From UBA9676 sp963741615 (lineage in GTDB: Bacteria; Actinomycetota; Actinomycetes; Streptosporangiales; Streptosporangiaceae): 64,000 bases of DNA. Under the pieces are notes generated by a model. It had not been told where the DNA came from and did not search any database. It was given only the letters and a program-made list of their open reading frames with translations. The translations under genes and the position numbers were made by a program. This document shows, in pieces, positions 55,513 through 63,999 of this stretch (the stretch's first letter is position 1; every line of letters begins with the position of its first letter). The stretch lies in NCBI GenBank assembly GCA_963741615.1, contig CAVUIU010000027.1, forward strand, positions 71,074 to 135,073, given 5' to 3'.

Positions 55513-56263
55513 GCTGAGGGCTACCGGCCAGCCCCCGGCAGTCATTGATCGGCTTAACGATGAGCACTGGGCCGGCCGCCTTTACATGCGCCGGGTCTCT
55601 CCGCGCGCGACCTGGGTCTTCGCCCGCCTGGGCTGGTCACCGAACGCGGTCACGGTCGGATTCATCGTCTGCGGGGTAGCCGCGGGGGCGGTGGTCGCGC
55701 TCGGCGGGCTGTGGTCGGCCATCGTTGCCGCGCTGCTGATCCAGGCCTACCTGCTGCTCGACTGCTCCGACGGCGAGCTGGCCCGGTGGAGCGGCAGGAC
55801 CTCGGCCACCGGTATCTACCTCGACGGGATCGGCCACTACCTGGGCGAAGCCGCCCTGCTGGCCGGGCTCGGCTTCCGCGCCCAGGGTCACCTCACGGTC
55901 TCCGGCCCCTACGTGACAGCAGGCCTGGCGGCGGCCCTGCTTGCGATGCTGGTCAAGGCCGAGACCGACAACGTGATCGTGGCCCGCGCCAAGTCCGGCC
56001 TGCCGCAGACCCACGAGGACACGGCACTGGCGCCGCGCGGCTCCGGCCTGGCGCTGGCCCGCCGTCTCGCCGCCGCGCTCAAGGTGCACCGCATCATCCA
56101 GGCGGTCGAGCTCTCGCTGCTGATCCTCATCGCGGCGATCATCGACGCCATCGCCGGCAGCCTGACCGCCACCCGCGTGCTCGTCGTGGTGTGCCTGGTC
56201 ATCGCCGCTCTCATGGTCGTCGCGCACCTCGTCGCGATCGTCGCCTCCCGGCGGCTGAAGTGA
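55490..56263 (+). CDS. CDP-alcohol phosphotransferase with altered fourth Asp
   Basis: A 257-residue membrane enzyme with six or so helices that transfers a phospho-alcohol from a CDP-alcohol to an acceptor. The family motif normally has two Asp, Gly, Ala-Arg, then Gly and two further Asp. Here DCSDGELAR and, eight residues on, GIYLDGIGHY are seen: the first three Asp are in place but the position of the fourth, the proposed catalytic base, is His. An N-terminal domain (MSGPSLAELRATGQPPAVID, MRRVSPRATWVFARLG) precedes it. The gene overlaps the G1P-dehydrogenase-like gene, implying that its donor or acceptor is made by the neighbours. Confidence 0.85.
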   Translation: MSGPSLAELRATGQPPAVIDRLNDEHWAGRLYMRRVSPRATWVFARLGWSPNAVTVGFIVCGVAAGAVVALGGLWSAIVAALLIQAYLLLDCSDGELARWSGRTSATGIYLDGIGHYLGEAALLAGLGFRAQGHLTVSGPYVTAGLAAALLAMLVKAETDNVIVARAKSGLPQTHEDTALAPRGSGLALARRLAAALKVHRIIQAVELSLLILIAAIIDAIAGSLTATRVLVVVCLVIAALMVVAHLVAIVASRRLK

Positions 56264-56300
56264 GGGGCGGCGACCCTGCGGGCCCGCGGGCGGTGACCAG

Positions 56301-57158
56301 GTGAAGCTGTCGTGCGTGATCCTCACGATGGGGGACCGGCCGGCCGAGCTGAGCCGGGCCATTGGCAGCGTGCTGGCGCAGGAGGACGCCGAGCTTGAGG
56401 TGGTGGTGGTCGGGAACGGCGCCGACGTGCCGTCGCCGCCGCCAGGTGTGAAATTGGTCAAGCTTCCGGAAAATCTTGGTGTTGCCGGGGGGCGCAACGC
56501 TGGCGTGCAGGCTTGCGTCGGGGATGTGGTGATTTTCCTCGACGACGACGGGTGGTTCCCGGACAGCCGGCTCGGGTCGTATGTCGCCAGTCGTTTTGCC
56601 GCTGATCCCGGTCTTGCGGTGATGTCGTTCCGGGTCGTGGACCCGGAGGGGGGACCGGGAGCGCGCTGGCACGTGCCGCGGCTGCGGGCCGGCGATCCGG
56701 AGCGGTCCTCGCCGGTCACCACGTTCGCGGGGGGTGCCTGCGCCATCCGGCGGGCGGCGTACCTGGAGGCGGGCGGGCTGCCGGACGCGTTCTTCTACGC
56801 GCACGAGGAGACCGACCTGGCCTGGCGGCTGCTGGGCCTGGGCTACCGGCTCGAGTATGACGCCGGGGCCCGGATGTGCCACCCCGCGCTGCCGAACGCG
56901 CGGCATGCCACGTTCTACCGGCTCGACGGCAGGAACCGGGTGCTGCTTGCCCGCCGGAACCTGCCCTGGCCGCTGGCCGCCGCCTACCTGCTGAACTGGT
57001 TCACCCTGACGGTGGTGCGGGAGCGCTCGGCGGCCGCGGTGCGGGCCTGGGTGTCCGGCTTCGCGCAGGGATGGCGGATGGATCCCGGCTGGCGGCGGCC
57101 GATGTCGGCACGCACCGCCTGGCGGATGACGCTGGATGGCCGGCCCCCGATTATCTGA
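56301..57158 (+). CDS. Family 2 glycosyltransferase
   Basis: A 285-residue GT-A enzyme: LSCVILTMGDRPAELSRAIG, NLGVAGGRNAGVQACVGDVV, the DxD motif in IFLDDDGWFPDS, FAGGACAIRRAAYLEAGGLP, and HEETDLAWRLLGLGYRLEYD (the ED catalytic motif). The last 100 residues may associate with the membrane. GTG 56301 has only a weak ribosome site, 37 bases after the CDP-alcohol transferase stop. It probably adds a sugar to the polymer of this cluster. Sugar identity unknown. Confidence 0.87.
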   Translation: MKLSCVILTMGDRPAELSRAIGSVLAQEDAELEVVVVGNGADVPSPPPGVKLVKLPENLGVAGGRNAGVQACVGDVVIFLDDDGWFPDSRLGSYVASRFAADPGLAVMSFRVVDPEGGPGARWHVPRLRAGDPERSSPVTTFAGGACAIRRAAYLEAGGLPDAFFYAHEETDLAWRLLGLGYRLEYDAGARMCHPALPNARHATFYRLDGRNRVLLARRNLPWPLAAAYLLNWFTLTVVRERSAAAVRAWVSGFAQGWRMDPGWRRPMSARTAWRMTLDGRPPII

Positions 57159-57260
57159 TCCACGGCTGGGGAGGCGATGTGACCAGCCACGATAAGCACC
57201 GGTGGGGCGTGCCCGGGCGGGAGAAGGCCAGACGTTAAGATCGCCCTCGTTGGGGGTTGC

Positions 57261-58547
57261 ATGTCGATGCTTACGCTGAGGCAGGCGCCGCCGGACCGCC
57301 CGGCGCCGCGCCGGTTCGGCTGGCCGTCGCCTGCCGCGGTCCCGCGCCTCTGGATGACCCTTGTCTTCGCCGGATCCGCCGGGTTCGCGGTGGCCATGGC
57401 CATGGTCACCACCTACCAGGCGCACCGGCTGTGGGGGGTGTTCGCCGGCTGTTCCTACCTGCTCGCCGCGATGGCGGTGCTGGTGTGGAAGTCCCGCGGG
57501 CTGGACCTGGCGCTGGTGATCAGCGTGGCCGGAGCGCTGGTCGCGCCGATGTGGCTGATGGCCGCTGACCGCCTCCAGCAGCCCGAGGTAGCGGTGATCA
57601 ACCAGTCGGCAGCCATGCTGGTGCACCGTGGCACTCCCTATGCCGGGCCCGCGGTGCTCGCGGCCACGCACAACCCGAACGTGTTCGACCCCTATCTCCC
57701 CGCGATGACGGCGTTCGGGATTCCCCGGGTCCTGCTGGGGGTCTCCACGCTCACCGATCCCCGGATCTGGTTCGGCGCCGGCTTCGTGGCAGTGTTCGCC
57801 GCCGCGCTCGCCATCGCGGGCACCCGCGATGTGGTGCGCTGGACCGCGCTGGTGGCGGCGTCGCCGGTGATCGCGTTCTCGCTGACCGTCGGCGGCACCG
57901 ACGTCCCCGTCCTCGCCTGCCAGTGCCTCGGGTTCGCCCTGCTGTGGCAGCGGCCGCGGCCGGTGCTGGCCGGGCTCGCGCTGGGCGCCGCCGCGGCCAT
58001 GAAGGCGACCGCCTGGCCGGCCCTGGTGGTGGCGGCCGTGCTGCTGGCGGCCAGGGATGGCCGCCGGGCGGCGCTGAGCATGTCCGCGACCGCGCTGGTG
58101 GTCTTCGCCGCGGTGGTGGGGCCGGTGGCGGTCCTGGGACCGCGGTCGATGGTGCAGAACACGATCGCGTTCCCGCTCGGCCTGGCCAGGATCAAGTCCG
58201 CGGCGGTGAGCCCGCTTCCTGGCCGCCTGCTTGCCGAGACCGGGTACACCGGCCACCTGATCGCGGTGGCGCTGCTCGCGCTGGCGGGGCTGGCGGTCAT
58301 CGCGAGCCTGGTGTTCCGCCCGCCGCGCAGCGTGCCCGCCGCGACCTGGCGGCTGGTCATCGGGCTGACCGCGATGTTCGTGCTGGCGCCAGCGACCAGG
58401 TTCGGCTACTTCGTGTACCCGGTTGGCCTGCTTGTCTGGCTGGAGGTGTCCCGGATGAGCCGGGAGCCGCCCGCGGCACGGGACGGGCCGGACGGGCCGC
58501 CCGGCTCCAGATCGGCGAAATCCGCCTGCCAGGAGGCGTACCAGTAG
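57261..58547 (+). CDS. GT-C type membrane glycosyltransferase (GT87-like)
   Basis: A 428-residue protein with about 10-11 helices, resembling polyprenol-phosphate-sugar-dependent GT-C enzymes (GT87/DUF2029). A long external loop after helices 3-4 carries NPNVFDPYLPAMTAFG, where acidic residues could form the catalytic site. It would use a polyprenyl-phosphate sugar donor outside the membrane. ATG 57261 follows TGGGGG. It lies 102 bases after the GT2 gene on the same strand. Its 3' end overlaps the convergent HD gene by 142 bases, which is unusual and could mean that one C-terminus is misread. Confidence 0.78.
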   Translation: MSMLTLRQAPPDRPAPRRFGWPSPAAVPRLWMTLVFAGSAGFAVAMAMVTTYQAHRLWGVFAGCSYLLAAMAVLVWKSRGLDLALVISVAGALVAPMWLMAADRLQQPEVAVINQSAAMLVHRGTPYAGPAVLAATHNPNVFDPYLPAMTAFGIPRVLLGVSTLTDPRIWFGAGFVAVFAAALAIAGTRDVVRWTALVAASPVIAFSLTVGGTDVPVLACQCLGFALLWQRPRPVLAGLALGAAAAMKATAWPALVVAAVLLAARDGRRAALSMSATALVVFAAVVGPVAVLGPRSMVQNTIAFPLGLARIKSAAVSPLPGRLLAETGYTGHLIAVALLALAGLAVIASLVFRPPRSVPAATWRLVIGLTAMFVLAPATRFGYFVYPVGLLVWLEVSRMSREPPAARDGPDGPPGSRSAKSACQEAYQ

Positions 58548-59101
58548 CTGAACCAGGGCTCCGCGGCGGCGAGCGGGACGATGTGCTCGACGGTCTGGGC
58601 GTAGTAGGCGCGCTGCCGGGCGGGCGGGAGGTTCCGCAGCGTCTGCACGTTGCTGGCCCGGTCGGCGAGCTTGACCAGGATGGCGTCACGCGGGGCGTGG
58701 CGCAGGCCTCGCAGGTAGGCCTCCTTGGCGGCGGCCTTGTCCTGGCCCCGGGCTCCCGGCGCCGGCGGGGGGATGGTCAGCCAGCCGACGAGCTCGGCGA
58801 CCCGGGCGCCGAACTCGTCCGCGACCTGCGTCAACGTGCAGGTAGTGTCCTCCACCACGTCGTGCAGGACCGCCGCGCACAGCAGGTCGGGATCGGTCAC
58901 CCCGGCCCCGCAGGCCAGCACCTCCAGCGCTTCGAGTAAGTGCTCGGTGTAGGGAGTTCCGGTCGGGCGGCGCTGGTCACCGTGCTGGCCGGCGGCGAAA
59001 GCCACCGCCCGGCCCACCCGCGTCACCGTGGCGGCGGGCAGACGCTCGCGCAGCCCCGCCTCTGCCTGCGGCCAGGAGTGCCAGTTCGTGAACAGTTCCA
59101 C
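58406..59101 (-). CDS. HD-domain phosphohydrolase (SpoT/MESH1-like)
   Basis: A 231-residue HD-family hydrolase: VAFAAGQHGDQRRPTGTPYT, then CAAVLHDVVEDTTCTLTQVA with the HD pair, and VKLADRASNVQTLRNL. This is the pattern of the (p)ppGpp hydrolase domain of RelA/SpoT, without synthetase, TGS or ACT domains, so a small alarmone hydrolase (MESH1-like) is possible. GTG 59101. The last 35 residues are low complexity and overlap the convergent GT-C gene. The gene follows the LCP gene on the same strand by 14 bases. Confidence 0.85.
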   Translation of the reverse strand: MELFTNWHSWPQAEAGLRERLPAATVTRVGRAVAFAAGQHGDQRRPTGTPYTEHLLEALEVLACGAGVTDPDLLCAAVLHDVVEDTTCTLTQVADEFGARVAELVGWLTIPPPAPGARGQDKAAAKEAYLRGLRHAPRDAILVKLADRASNVQTLRNLPPARQRAYYAQTVEHIVPLAAAEPWFSYWYASWQADFADLEPGGPSGPSRAAGGSRLIRDTSSQTSRPTGYTK

Positions 59102-59115
59102 CGGCCCCGCCGTGG

Positions 59116-60729
59116 TCAGCCGCCGGCCGGGACCGGGCTGTCCGGCCCGGTGAACGCGGCGGAGTCCTTGCAGATGTTCTGGTTGGCGCTGATGCCCTTC
59201 GAGTTCAGGCTGGACACCGACGGCCCCTTCGTCTTCACCGTGCCGGGCAGCCCGGTGAACTTCGAGCCGATGATCAGGCTGAGCGTGCCCGCCTGGAGGC
59301 TGCCGACCCGCTTCACCTGCACCCCGGCCATCTCCTTCTTGAGCGTGTTCACGGCGGGCAGCTGGGTGGTGGAGCTGTACTCGATGACGGAGGAGGTGTA
59401 GCCGTAGCCGTTCGGGGCCTCACCCGTGCCGAGGACGTTGAACCCCAGGTTGGCCAGCCCGGTCGCTGTCGTGCCCGCCACCCCCGCCACGCCTGAGCCG
59501 TTGAGCACCTCGAGCTGCACCCGGGACGGGCTGACTGTGGGCACAGGCTTGGACTTGGCCTTCGCCGCCTTGAGGATGTGGTTGTCATGGGCGATGGCGG
59601 AGAAAAGGTCGGTGGCCTGCGGGAGTGCCCATTGCACCCGGTTCGGGTCCGGCAGATAGGTCACGACCGGGACCGAGATGAACCGCACCGACTGGGTGTT
59701 CAGGCTCTTCATGCTGTTGGCGATGCCGAGCATCTGGGTCAGGCTGAGGTCGGTGGTGACGGCATGGGCGGCGTCTTTGATCACGTTGTAGTCGCCGAGC
59801 AGGTTGGTCTGCTTGATCTTCTGCATCGCCGAGGCCAGGAAGAGCTGCTGGCGCTGGATCCGCTGCAGGTCGGAGCCGTCGCCGATGTTCTCCCGCAGGC
59901 GGACGAAGGCCAGTGCCTGTGCCCCGTAGACCTTGTGCATGCCGGCCGACAGATACAGGTGAGCCTTGTAGTTGCGGACGGGGAAGGGCAGGCAGACGTT
60001 GATCCCGTGCACGTCGTTGACGATGGACCTGAAGCTGTTGAAGCCGACCTCGACGAAGTGATCGATGTGGATGTGGGTGGTCTGTTCCAGGGTCTTCCAC
60101 AGGCAGGGGGCACCGCCGTTGGAGAACGTGGAGTTGAGCGGCTCAAGAATGGTCGGGTCCGCCGTCTGCCCCGGATGGCCCTGCTGGTCGGCCACGCAGC
60201 CGTAGGTCGGCACCATGGAGTCGCGGGGGAAACTGATCACGTAGGCGTGCGAGTGGTCGGGCGAGATGTGCAGCAGCATCGTGGTGTCCGAGCGCGACCC
60301 GACGACGTCCTTGCCGAACTTGCCGTTGGTCCCGGCCCGGGAGTCGGAGCCGATCATGAGGATGTTCGTCGAGCCGTTGAGCTTGGGCGGACGGTTGCCG
60401 AGCATCTGGGCGGTGATGCTCTCGTGGTTGATGCCGTCGTAGACGTTGCGCACAGCGGCGTAGGCCACCAGCGAGACTCCCACCAGCAGGACGGTGGAGA
60501 TGATCGCGACGAGGCCGAGCACGGGGTGCGTGCCGAGCAGCCGGCTGCGGGTGCGCTGCGGGCCTGGGCTGCCCTGGGCACCCAGCCCGGATGAGCGGTC
60601 CTGGTGGCCCGGGTCCTGGCTGCTCCACGCGCCGGTGTCATCGCCGGGCCGCCGCCGGCCTAGCCCCATGCGTCGTTTCCCGGACGGCGGAAATTCGCCG
60701 GTGCCCTCCGGATCGTCGTAGCGGCTCAT
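59116..60729 (-). CDS. LytR-CpsA-Psr (LCP) family cell-wall polymer ligase
   Basis: A 537-residue LCP protein that attaches wall teichoic acid-like or arabinogalactan-type polymers from the lipid carrier to peptidoglycan. A cytosolic Arg/Gly-rich tail and a helix (LGLVAIISTVLLVGVSLVAY, about 70-90) precede the LCP domain: NILMIGSDSRAG, GSRSDTTMLLHISPDH, AYVISFPRDSMVPTYGC, and AFVRLRENIGDGSDLQRIQR with the conserved Arg residues. A LytR_C domain follows (VQLEVLNGSGVAGVAGTTAT). ATG 60729 has GAGGAGCG. It is divergent from the GT-C gene at 60861, sharing a 131-base promoter region. Confidence 0.94.
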   Translation of the reverse strand: MSRYDDPEGTGEFPPSGKRRMGLGRRRPGDDTGAWSSQDPGHQDRSSGLGAQGSPGPQRTRSRLLGTHPVLGLVAIISTVLLVGVSLVAYAAVRNVYDGINHESITAQMLGNRPPKLNGSTNILMIGSDSRAGTNGKFGKDVVGSRSDTTMLLHISPDHSHAYVISFPRDSMVPTYGCVADQQGHPGQTADPTILEPLNSTFSNGGAPCLWKTLEQTTHIHIDHFVEVGFNSFRSIVNDVHGINVCLPFPVRNYKAHLYLSAGMHKVYGAQALAFVRLRENIGDGSDLQRIQRQQLFLASAMQKIKQTNLLGDYNVIKDAAHAVTTDLSLTQMLGIANSMKSLNTQSVRFISVPVVTYLPDPNRVQWALPQATDLFSAIAHDNHILKAAKAKSKPVPTVSPSRVQLEVLNGSGVAGVAGTTATGLANLGFNVLGTGEAPNGYGYTSSVIEYSSTTQLPAVNTLKKEMAGVQVKRVGSLQAGTLSLIIGSKFTGLPGTVKTKGPSVSSLNSKGISANQNICKDSAAFTGPDSPVPAGG

Positions 60730-60860
60730 CGCTCCTCGGCCTGGCTCGTGGATCGCGCGGGGGGTGGCCCCATTGTCACCCCGAGAGGTTATGGTATGCG
60801 GGGTTATTAGGCGGAATCGGTCATTGAGCTTCTGCTGGATGCGGCGCGTTCCGATCTACA

Positions 60861-63113
60861 GTGGAAGACGTGCGTCCGGGACCTCACCCGACTGGCGGGC
60901 AGACCCTGGGTGGCCGCTCGCGGGTCACCGGTGCGCTGCCGTCGCTCAGCCTGCGGCGGCTCGGGATGCACCGCGGTGCCGATCCCGGCGGCAAGGCGTT
61001 CGCGCTCATCACCGTGCTGCCCATGCTGGTGGTCACCGCCTGGTTGCTGGCCGGCCTGCCGTTGCTGCTGGCTGGCAGGTTCTTGCCGGTCCCGATGGTG
61101 CTGATCACCGTGCCGGTCGCGGTCGGCCTGATCCTGATGACCGGGCGGCAGCTTCCTGGCCGCTGGCCTGGCCCCGCCGCGCGGCGGCGCGGCGGGCCCG
61201 CGGCCAGGACGGCGGGCTGGTCCAACTGGTGGGGACTGGCGGGAACGGTGGCGGTGGCGGCCGGATTCGCCCTCTGGCAGCTCCGGTTTAATTCGCCCCA
61301 GCTGATCGTGGACCGTGACCCGGGGGCGTATTTCCAGTTCGGCTTCTGGATAGCCGCGCATGGGTCGCTGCCGATCCCGTCCTCGCTCGCGGCATTCGGT
61401 GGCAGCCACCCCGGCCTCACCTTCTCCAGCTTCGGTTTTGTCAGCCACGCGGGAGCCATTGTGCCCCGGCTGGCGGCCGGCCTCCCGATCGTGCTCGCAG
61501 CCGGCCTGTGGGAACACGGGCTGGCCGGCGGTGCGGCGATCAGCCCACTGCTCGGCGCGTTCGCGGTGCTCACCGTGGGCGGCCTCACCGGCAGGCTGGC
61601 GGGACCGCAGTGGGCCCCGGCTGGCGCCTTCCTGCTGGCTCTCACCCTGCCCGAGACATACACCAGCCGGTCGGCGTTCAGCGAGATTTTGACGCAGGTT
61701 CTATTGTTTGGCGGTCTGTGCTTGGTGGTGGACTCGCTCGCACCCCGGCAGTCCCGCATCCTGGCCGCGCTCGCCGGGTTCACGCTGGGGCTGACGGTCC
61801 TGGTGGGGATCAGTTCGCTGGTGGACCTGCTGCCCGCCATCGTGTTCCTCGGAACGCTGCTGGCCGTGCGCCGGCCGCAGGCACTGCCGTTCGGCGGTGG
61901 CCTGCTGGCCGGAGCCGGTTACGGGCTGGCCGGCGGTTTCGCGCTTGCTGGGCCGCTGATGGGGGCGCTGGCCCCGGGCCTTGCCCTGGTCACGCTGGCC
62001 GCCGCCGCGTTCCTGGCGGTGACCCTGGCTGGCGCCACCGCCGGGCTGGTGGAGCCGATCCGGCGGCACGTGGTCCGGCTGCTGCGCGCCCGCCCGCTGC
62101 GCTGGCTGCCCGAGGCCGGTGCGGTGCTCGTGGTGGCGGTGGCGGTCGGCTTCGTCATTCGCCCGTACCTGCAGCGGGTCGATGGTTCCCCGAACCCGTA
62201 CATCGCGGCCTTGCAGCGGATATCGCAGCTGCCGGTGGACCCGCGGCGGCTGTACGCGGAGGACAGCCTGTACTGGGTGATCTGGTACCTGGGTGCGCCT
62301 GCTCTTCTGCTCGGCGTGGCCGGGCTCGCCCTGCTCACGCGGCGGTGCCTGCGGGCGCTGATCACCTGGCGGGACCCCACCGGGATGGCCCGTGCCTGGG
62401 CGCTGCCGCTGATGATCATCGGCTGGGGGGCGGTCACGGTGCTCTGGCGGCCCGACACCATCCCCGACCAGCCGTGGGCGGGCCGGCAGCTCGTTCCGGT
62501 CCTGCTTCCCGGCCTGATCGTGGCGGCGATCTGGGTCTGCGCGCTGCTGGCCACGCGGGCCAGGGAACGGGGCGCCGGAATAGTGGCGCTGTCGGCCGCT
62601 GTCGCCTGCTTCGTCGCCGCGCTGGCGGGGCCAGCCGCGTTCACCACGTTCGGGATCGGCGGCAAGCGTGCCACCTCGCCCGTGCTCAGCCCGGCCACCG
62701 GGCCGGCCTTCCAGCGGACGGGCATCGGGGAGCTCGACGCCATCCGCGGCCTGTGCGGGGCGATACCAAACGGTTCGCCGGTGCTGCTCCTCGACCGGGT
62801 CGCGGCCCGGCAGTTCACCCAGGTGGTCCGCGGCATGTGCGGCGACCCGGCCGCGGTCATGGCCGGTGCCTCGCAGGCGGAGGTGGAGGCGGCGATGGGC
62901 GGGATCGCACGGACCGGGCGCCAGGCGGTGCTGCTCGCCACCCGCAGGGAAGAGCTCGCCCCCTACCGGGTGCCGCCCCGCCAGGTAGTCAACCTGACGA
63001 CGATCCAGGATGCCCACGTGCTGACCCAGCCACCGGCATCGGGCTGGCCCGTCCGCTACGTTCTGTGGATGTCAGGGCCGCCCACGGCAGGGAGCCAGGC
63101 CAGCGGGACGTGA
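60861..63113 (+). CDS. Large GT-C-like integral membrane protein
   Basis: A 750-residue protein with about 13-14 transmembrane helices. The first external loop carries LIVDRDPGAYFQFGFWIAAH, typical of the acidic catalytic loop of GT-C glycosyltransferases, and FRNFS-like text is absent. A soluble C-terminal domain (about 610-750) contains GSPVLLLDRVAARQFTQVVR. GTG 60861 is adopted because it is near the promoter and no ribosome site is better placed. Divergent from the LCP gene. Donor and acceptor are unknown; arabinosyl- or mannosyl-type transfer from a polyprenyl-phosphate sugar is inference. Confidence 0.78.
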   Translation: MEDVRPGPHPTGGQTLGGRSRVTGALPSLSLRRLGMHRGADPGGKAFALITVLPMLVVTAWLLAGLPLLLAGRFLPVPMVLITVPVAVGLILMTGRQLPGRWPGPAARRRGGPAARTAGWSNWWGLAGTVAVAAGFALWQLRFNSPQLIVDRDPGAYFQFGFWIAAHGSLPIPSSLAAFGGSHPGLTFSSFGFVSHAGAIVPRLAAGLPIVLAAGLWEHGLAGGAAISPLLGAFAVLTVGGLTGRLAGPQWAPAGAFLLALTLPETYTSRSAFSEILTQVLLFGGLCLVVDSLAPRQSRILAALAGFTLGLTVLVGISSLVDLLPAIVFLGTLLAVRRPQALPFGGGLLAGAGYGLAGGFALAGPLMGALAPGLALVTLAAAAFLAVTLAGATAGLVEPIRRHVVRLLRARPLRWLPEAGAVLVVAVAVGFVIRPYLQRVDGSPNPYIAALQRISQLPVDPRRLYAEDSLYWVIWYLGAPALLLGVAGLALLTRRCLRALITWRDPTGMARAWALPLMIIGWGAVTVLWRPDTIPDQPWAGRQLVPVLLPGLIVAAIWVCALLATRARERGAGIVALSAAVACFVAALAGPAAFTTFGIGGKRATSPVLSPATGPAFQRTGIGELDAIRGLCGAIPNGSPVLLLDRVAARQFTQVVRGMCGDPAAVMAGASQAEVEAAMGGIARTGRQAVLLATRREELAPYRVPPRQVVNLTTIQDAHVLTQPPASGWPVRYVLWMSGPPTAGSQASGT

Positions 63114-63179
63114 TCATCCCACCGGGCCCGGGATGATTTGCCTCCGGGATGTGCGGGCCCTACAGTGAAGGGACACCGA

Positions 63180-63256
63180 CGCGGGGTGGAGCAGTTCGGT
63201 AGCTCGCTGGGCTCATAACCCAGAGGTCGCGGGTTCAAATCCCGCCCCCGCTACCA
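63180..63256 (+). tRNA. Initiator tRNA-fMet (CAT)
   Basis: A 77-base cloverleaf with encoded CCA. The acceptor begins C63180 and opposes T63252, the unpaired 1:72 position that marks initiator tRNAs. The anticodon stem has three consecutive G-C pairs (GGG with CCC) around the loop CTCATAA, anticodon CAT. T arm GCGGG-TTCAAAT-CCCGC is standard. The upstream TACAGT near 63160-63165 is a possible -10 element. Confidence 0.96.
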
Positions 63257-63271
63257 GTAAGAGCAGGTCAG

Positions 63272-63305
63272 AGGCCTGATCGCCATAAGGCGTTCAGGCC
63301 TTCTT
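63272..63305 (+). terminator. Terminator after tRNA-fMet
   Basis: AGGCCTGATCGCC at 63272-63284 pairs with GGCGTTCAGGCCT at 63289-63301 (one mismatch) around ATAA, followed by TCTT. A good intrinsic terminator 16 bases after the tRNA end. Confidence 0.75.
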
Positions 63306-63687
63306 GATCATCCGTTGGCGATTCGTTGGCGGGATCAGACTGACACAGACTGCACAGGCCGCCGGTGACTGTCATGAACCGGCCCTCATCGGCACTCCGG
63401 GACGGGCGTGGCGGCCAGTTCGGGTCAACGATCGGCTGGATCGCACGGAGGCAGCAGTGGTGCGCGCCGTCGTGGCCAAGCTTGAAGGCGGCTGCCCCGT
63501 ACCGTCGGCGAGGGCGCCACCGCGCCGACGGACCGTGGGGCACGGCTTGTTCGCCGCCCAGCACGTGACTCTGCCGTCCACGGGGTTGTGGCCACGGTTC
63601 ATGGCGTGTCCAGTGATCAATCAGGAGGCGGCAGGAATACGGTCCTGCCGTGGCCTACGCGGTCAGGCGACGGTGCTGTGCCGGGTT
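63306..63687. other. Low-bias intergenic stretch after tRNA-fMet
   Basis: A 382-base stretch. Reading frames here lack the GC3 bias of genuine genes in this window, so I call none. A short direct repeat, CGTTGGCG, occurs at 63312-63319 and 63324-63331. Base composition is less GC-rich than average. It may be a remnant of material inserted beside the tRNA. Confidence 0.4.
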
Positions 63688-63999
63688 CTATGGCTTGTGC
63701 ATGTCTCTGCGCCAGTGCTCGTAGCCTGCGTCGTCTTCTGGCTCGATGTTGCCCCGGGCGTCGGTGACTGGTTCAGCGTCAGGGTCAAAGCACAGGTAGA
63801 TCTCCGCCTGTGAGTCGAGATGCAAGCCGCATACCTGGCAGTGGAATGCCTGAGCAGTGAGCCAGATCACCGGCGCAACGCCAGTGCCCTCGGGCCAGTC
63901 CGCGAATTCCCGGTCCACGGTGTGTTCGCCTGTGGCGGTACAGAACGAGTCGCATAGCGGGCATTGGTGGTGCCTACCCGGCAAAGGGCTGGCTGGCCT
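63688..63999 (-). CDS. Hypothetical zinc-ribbon-like protein, 5' end beyond window
   Basis: A minus-strand frame of at least 104 codons that is open to the right edge, so the start is not seen (an internal TTG at 63984 is possible). It carries two Cys pairs, CPLCDSFC and FHCQVCGLHL, typical of a small zinc ribbon, and an acidic C-terminus (FDPDAEPVTDARGNIEPEDD). Codon use is less GC3-biased than in the core genes, suggesting acquired DNA. No family is recognised. Confidence 0.6.
   Translation of the reverse strand, partial: RPASPLPGRHHQCPLCDSFCTATGEHTVDREFADWPEGTGVAPVIWLTAQAFHCQVCGLHLDSQAEIYLCFDPDAEPVTDARGNIEPEDDAGYEHWRRDMHKP

Noticed and set aside
56211..58256. 681-codon minus-strand frame opposite GT2 and GT-C genes
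   Set aside because: Arg/His/Gly-rich with no recognisable fold; antisense shadow of real genes.
63304..63813. 169-codon plus-strand frame after tRNA-fMet
   Set aside because: No domain, weak codon bias, and overlap with a zinc-ribbon frame on the other strand that has better features.
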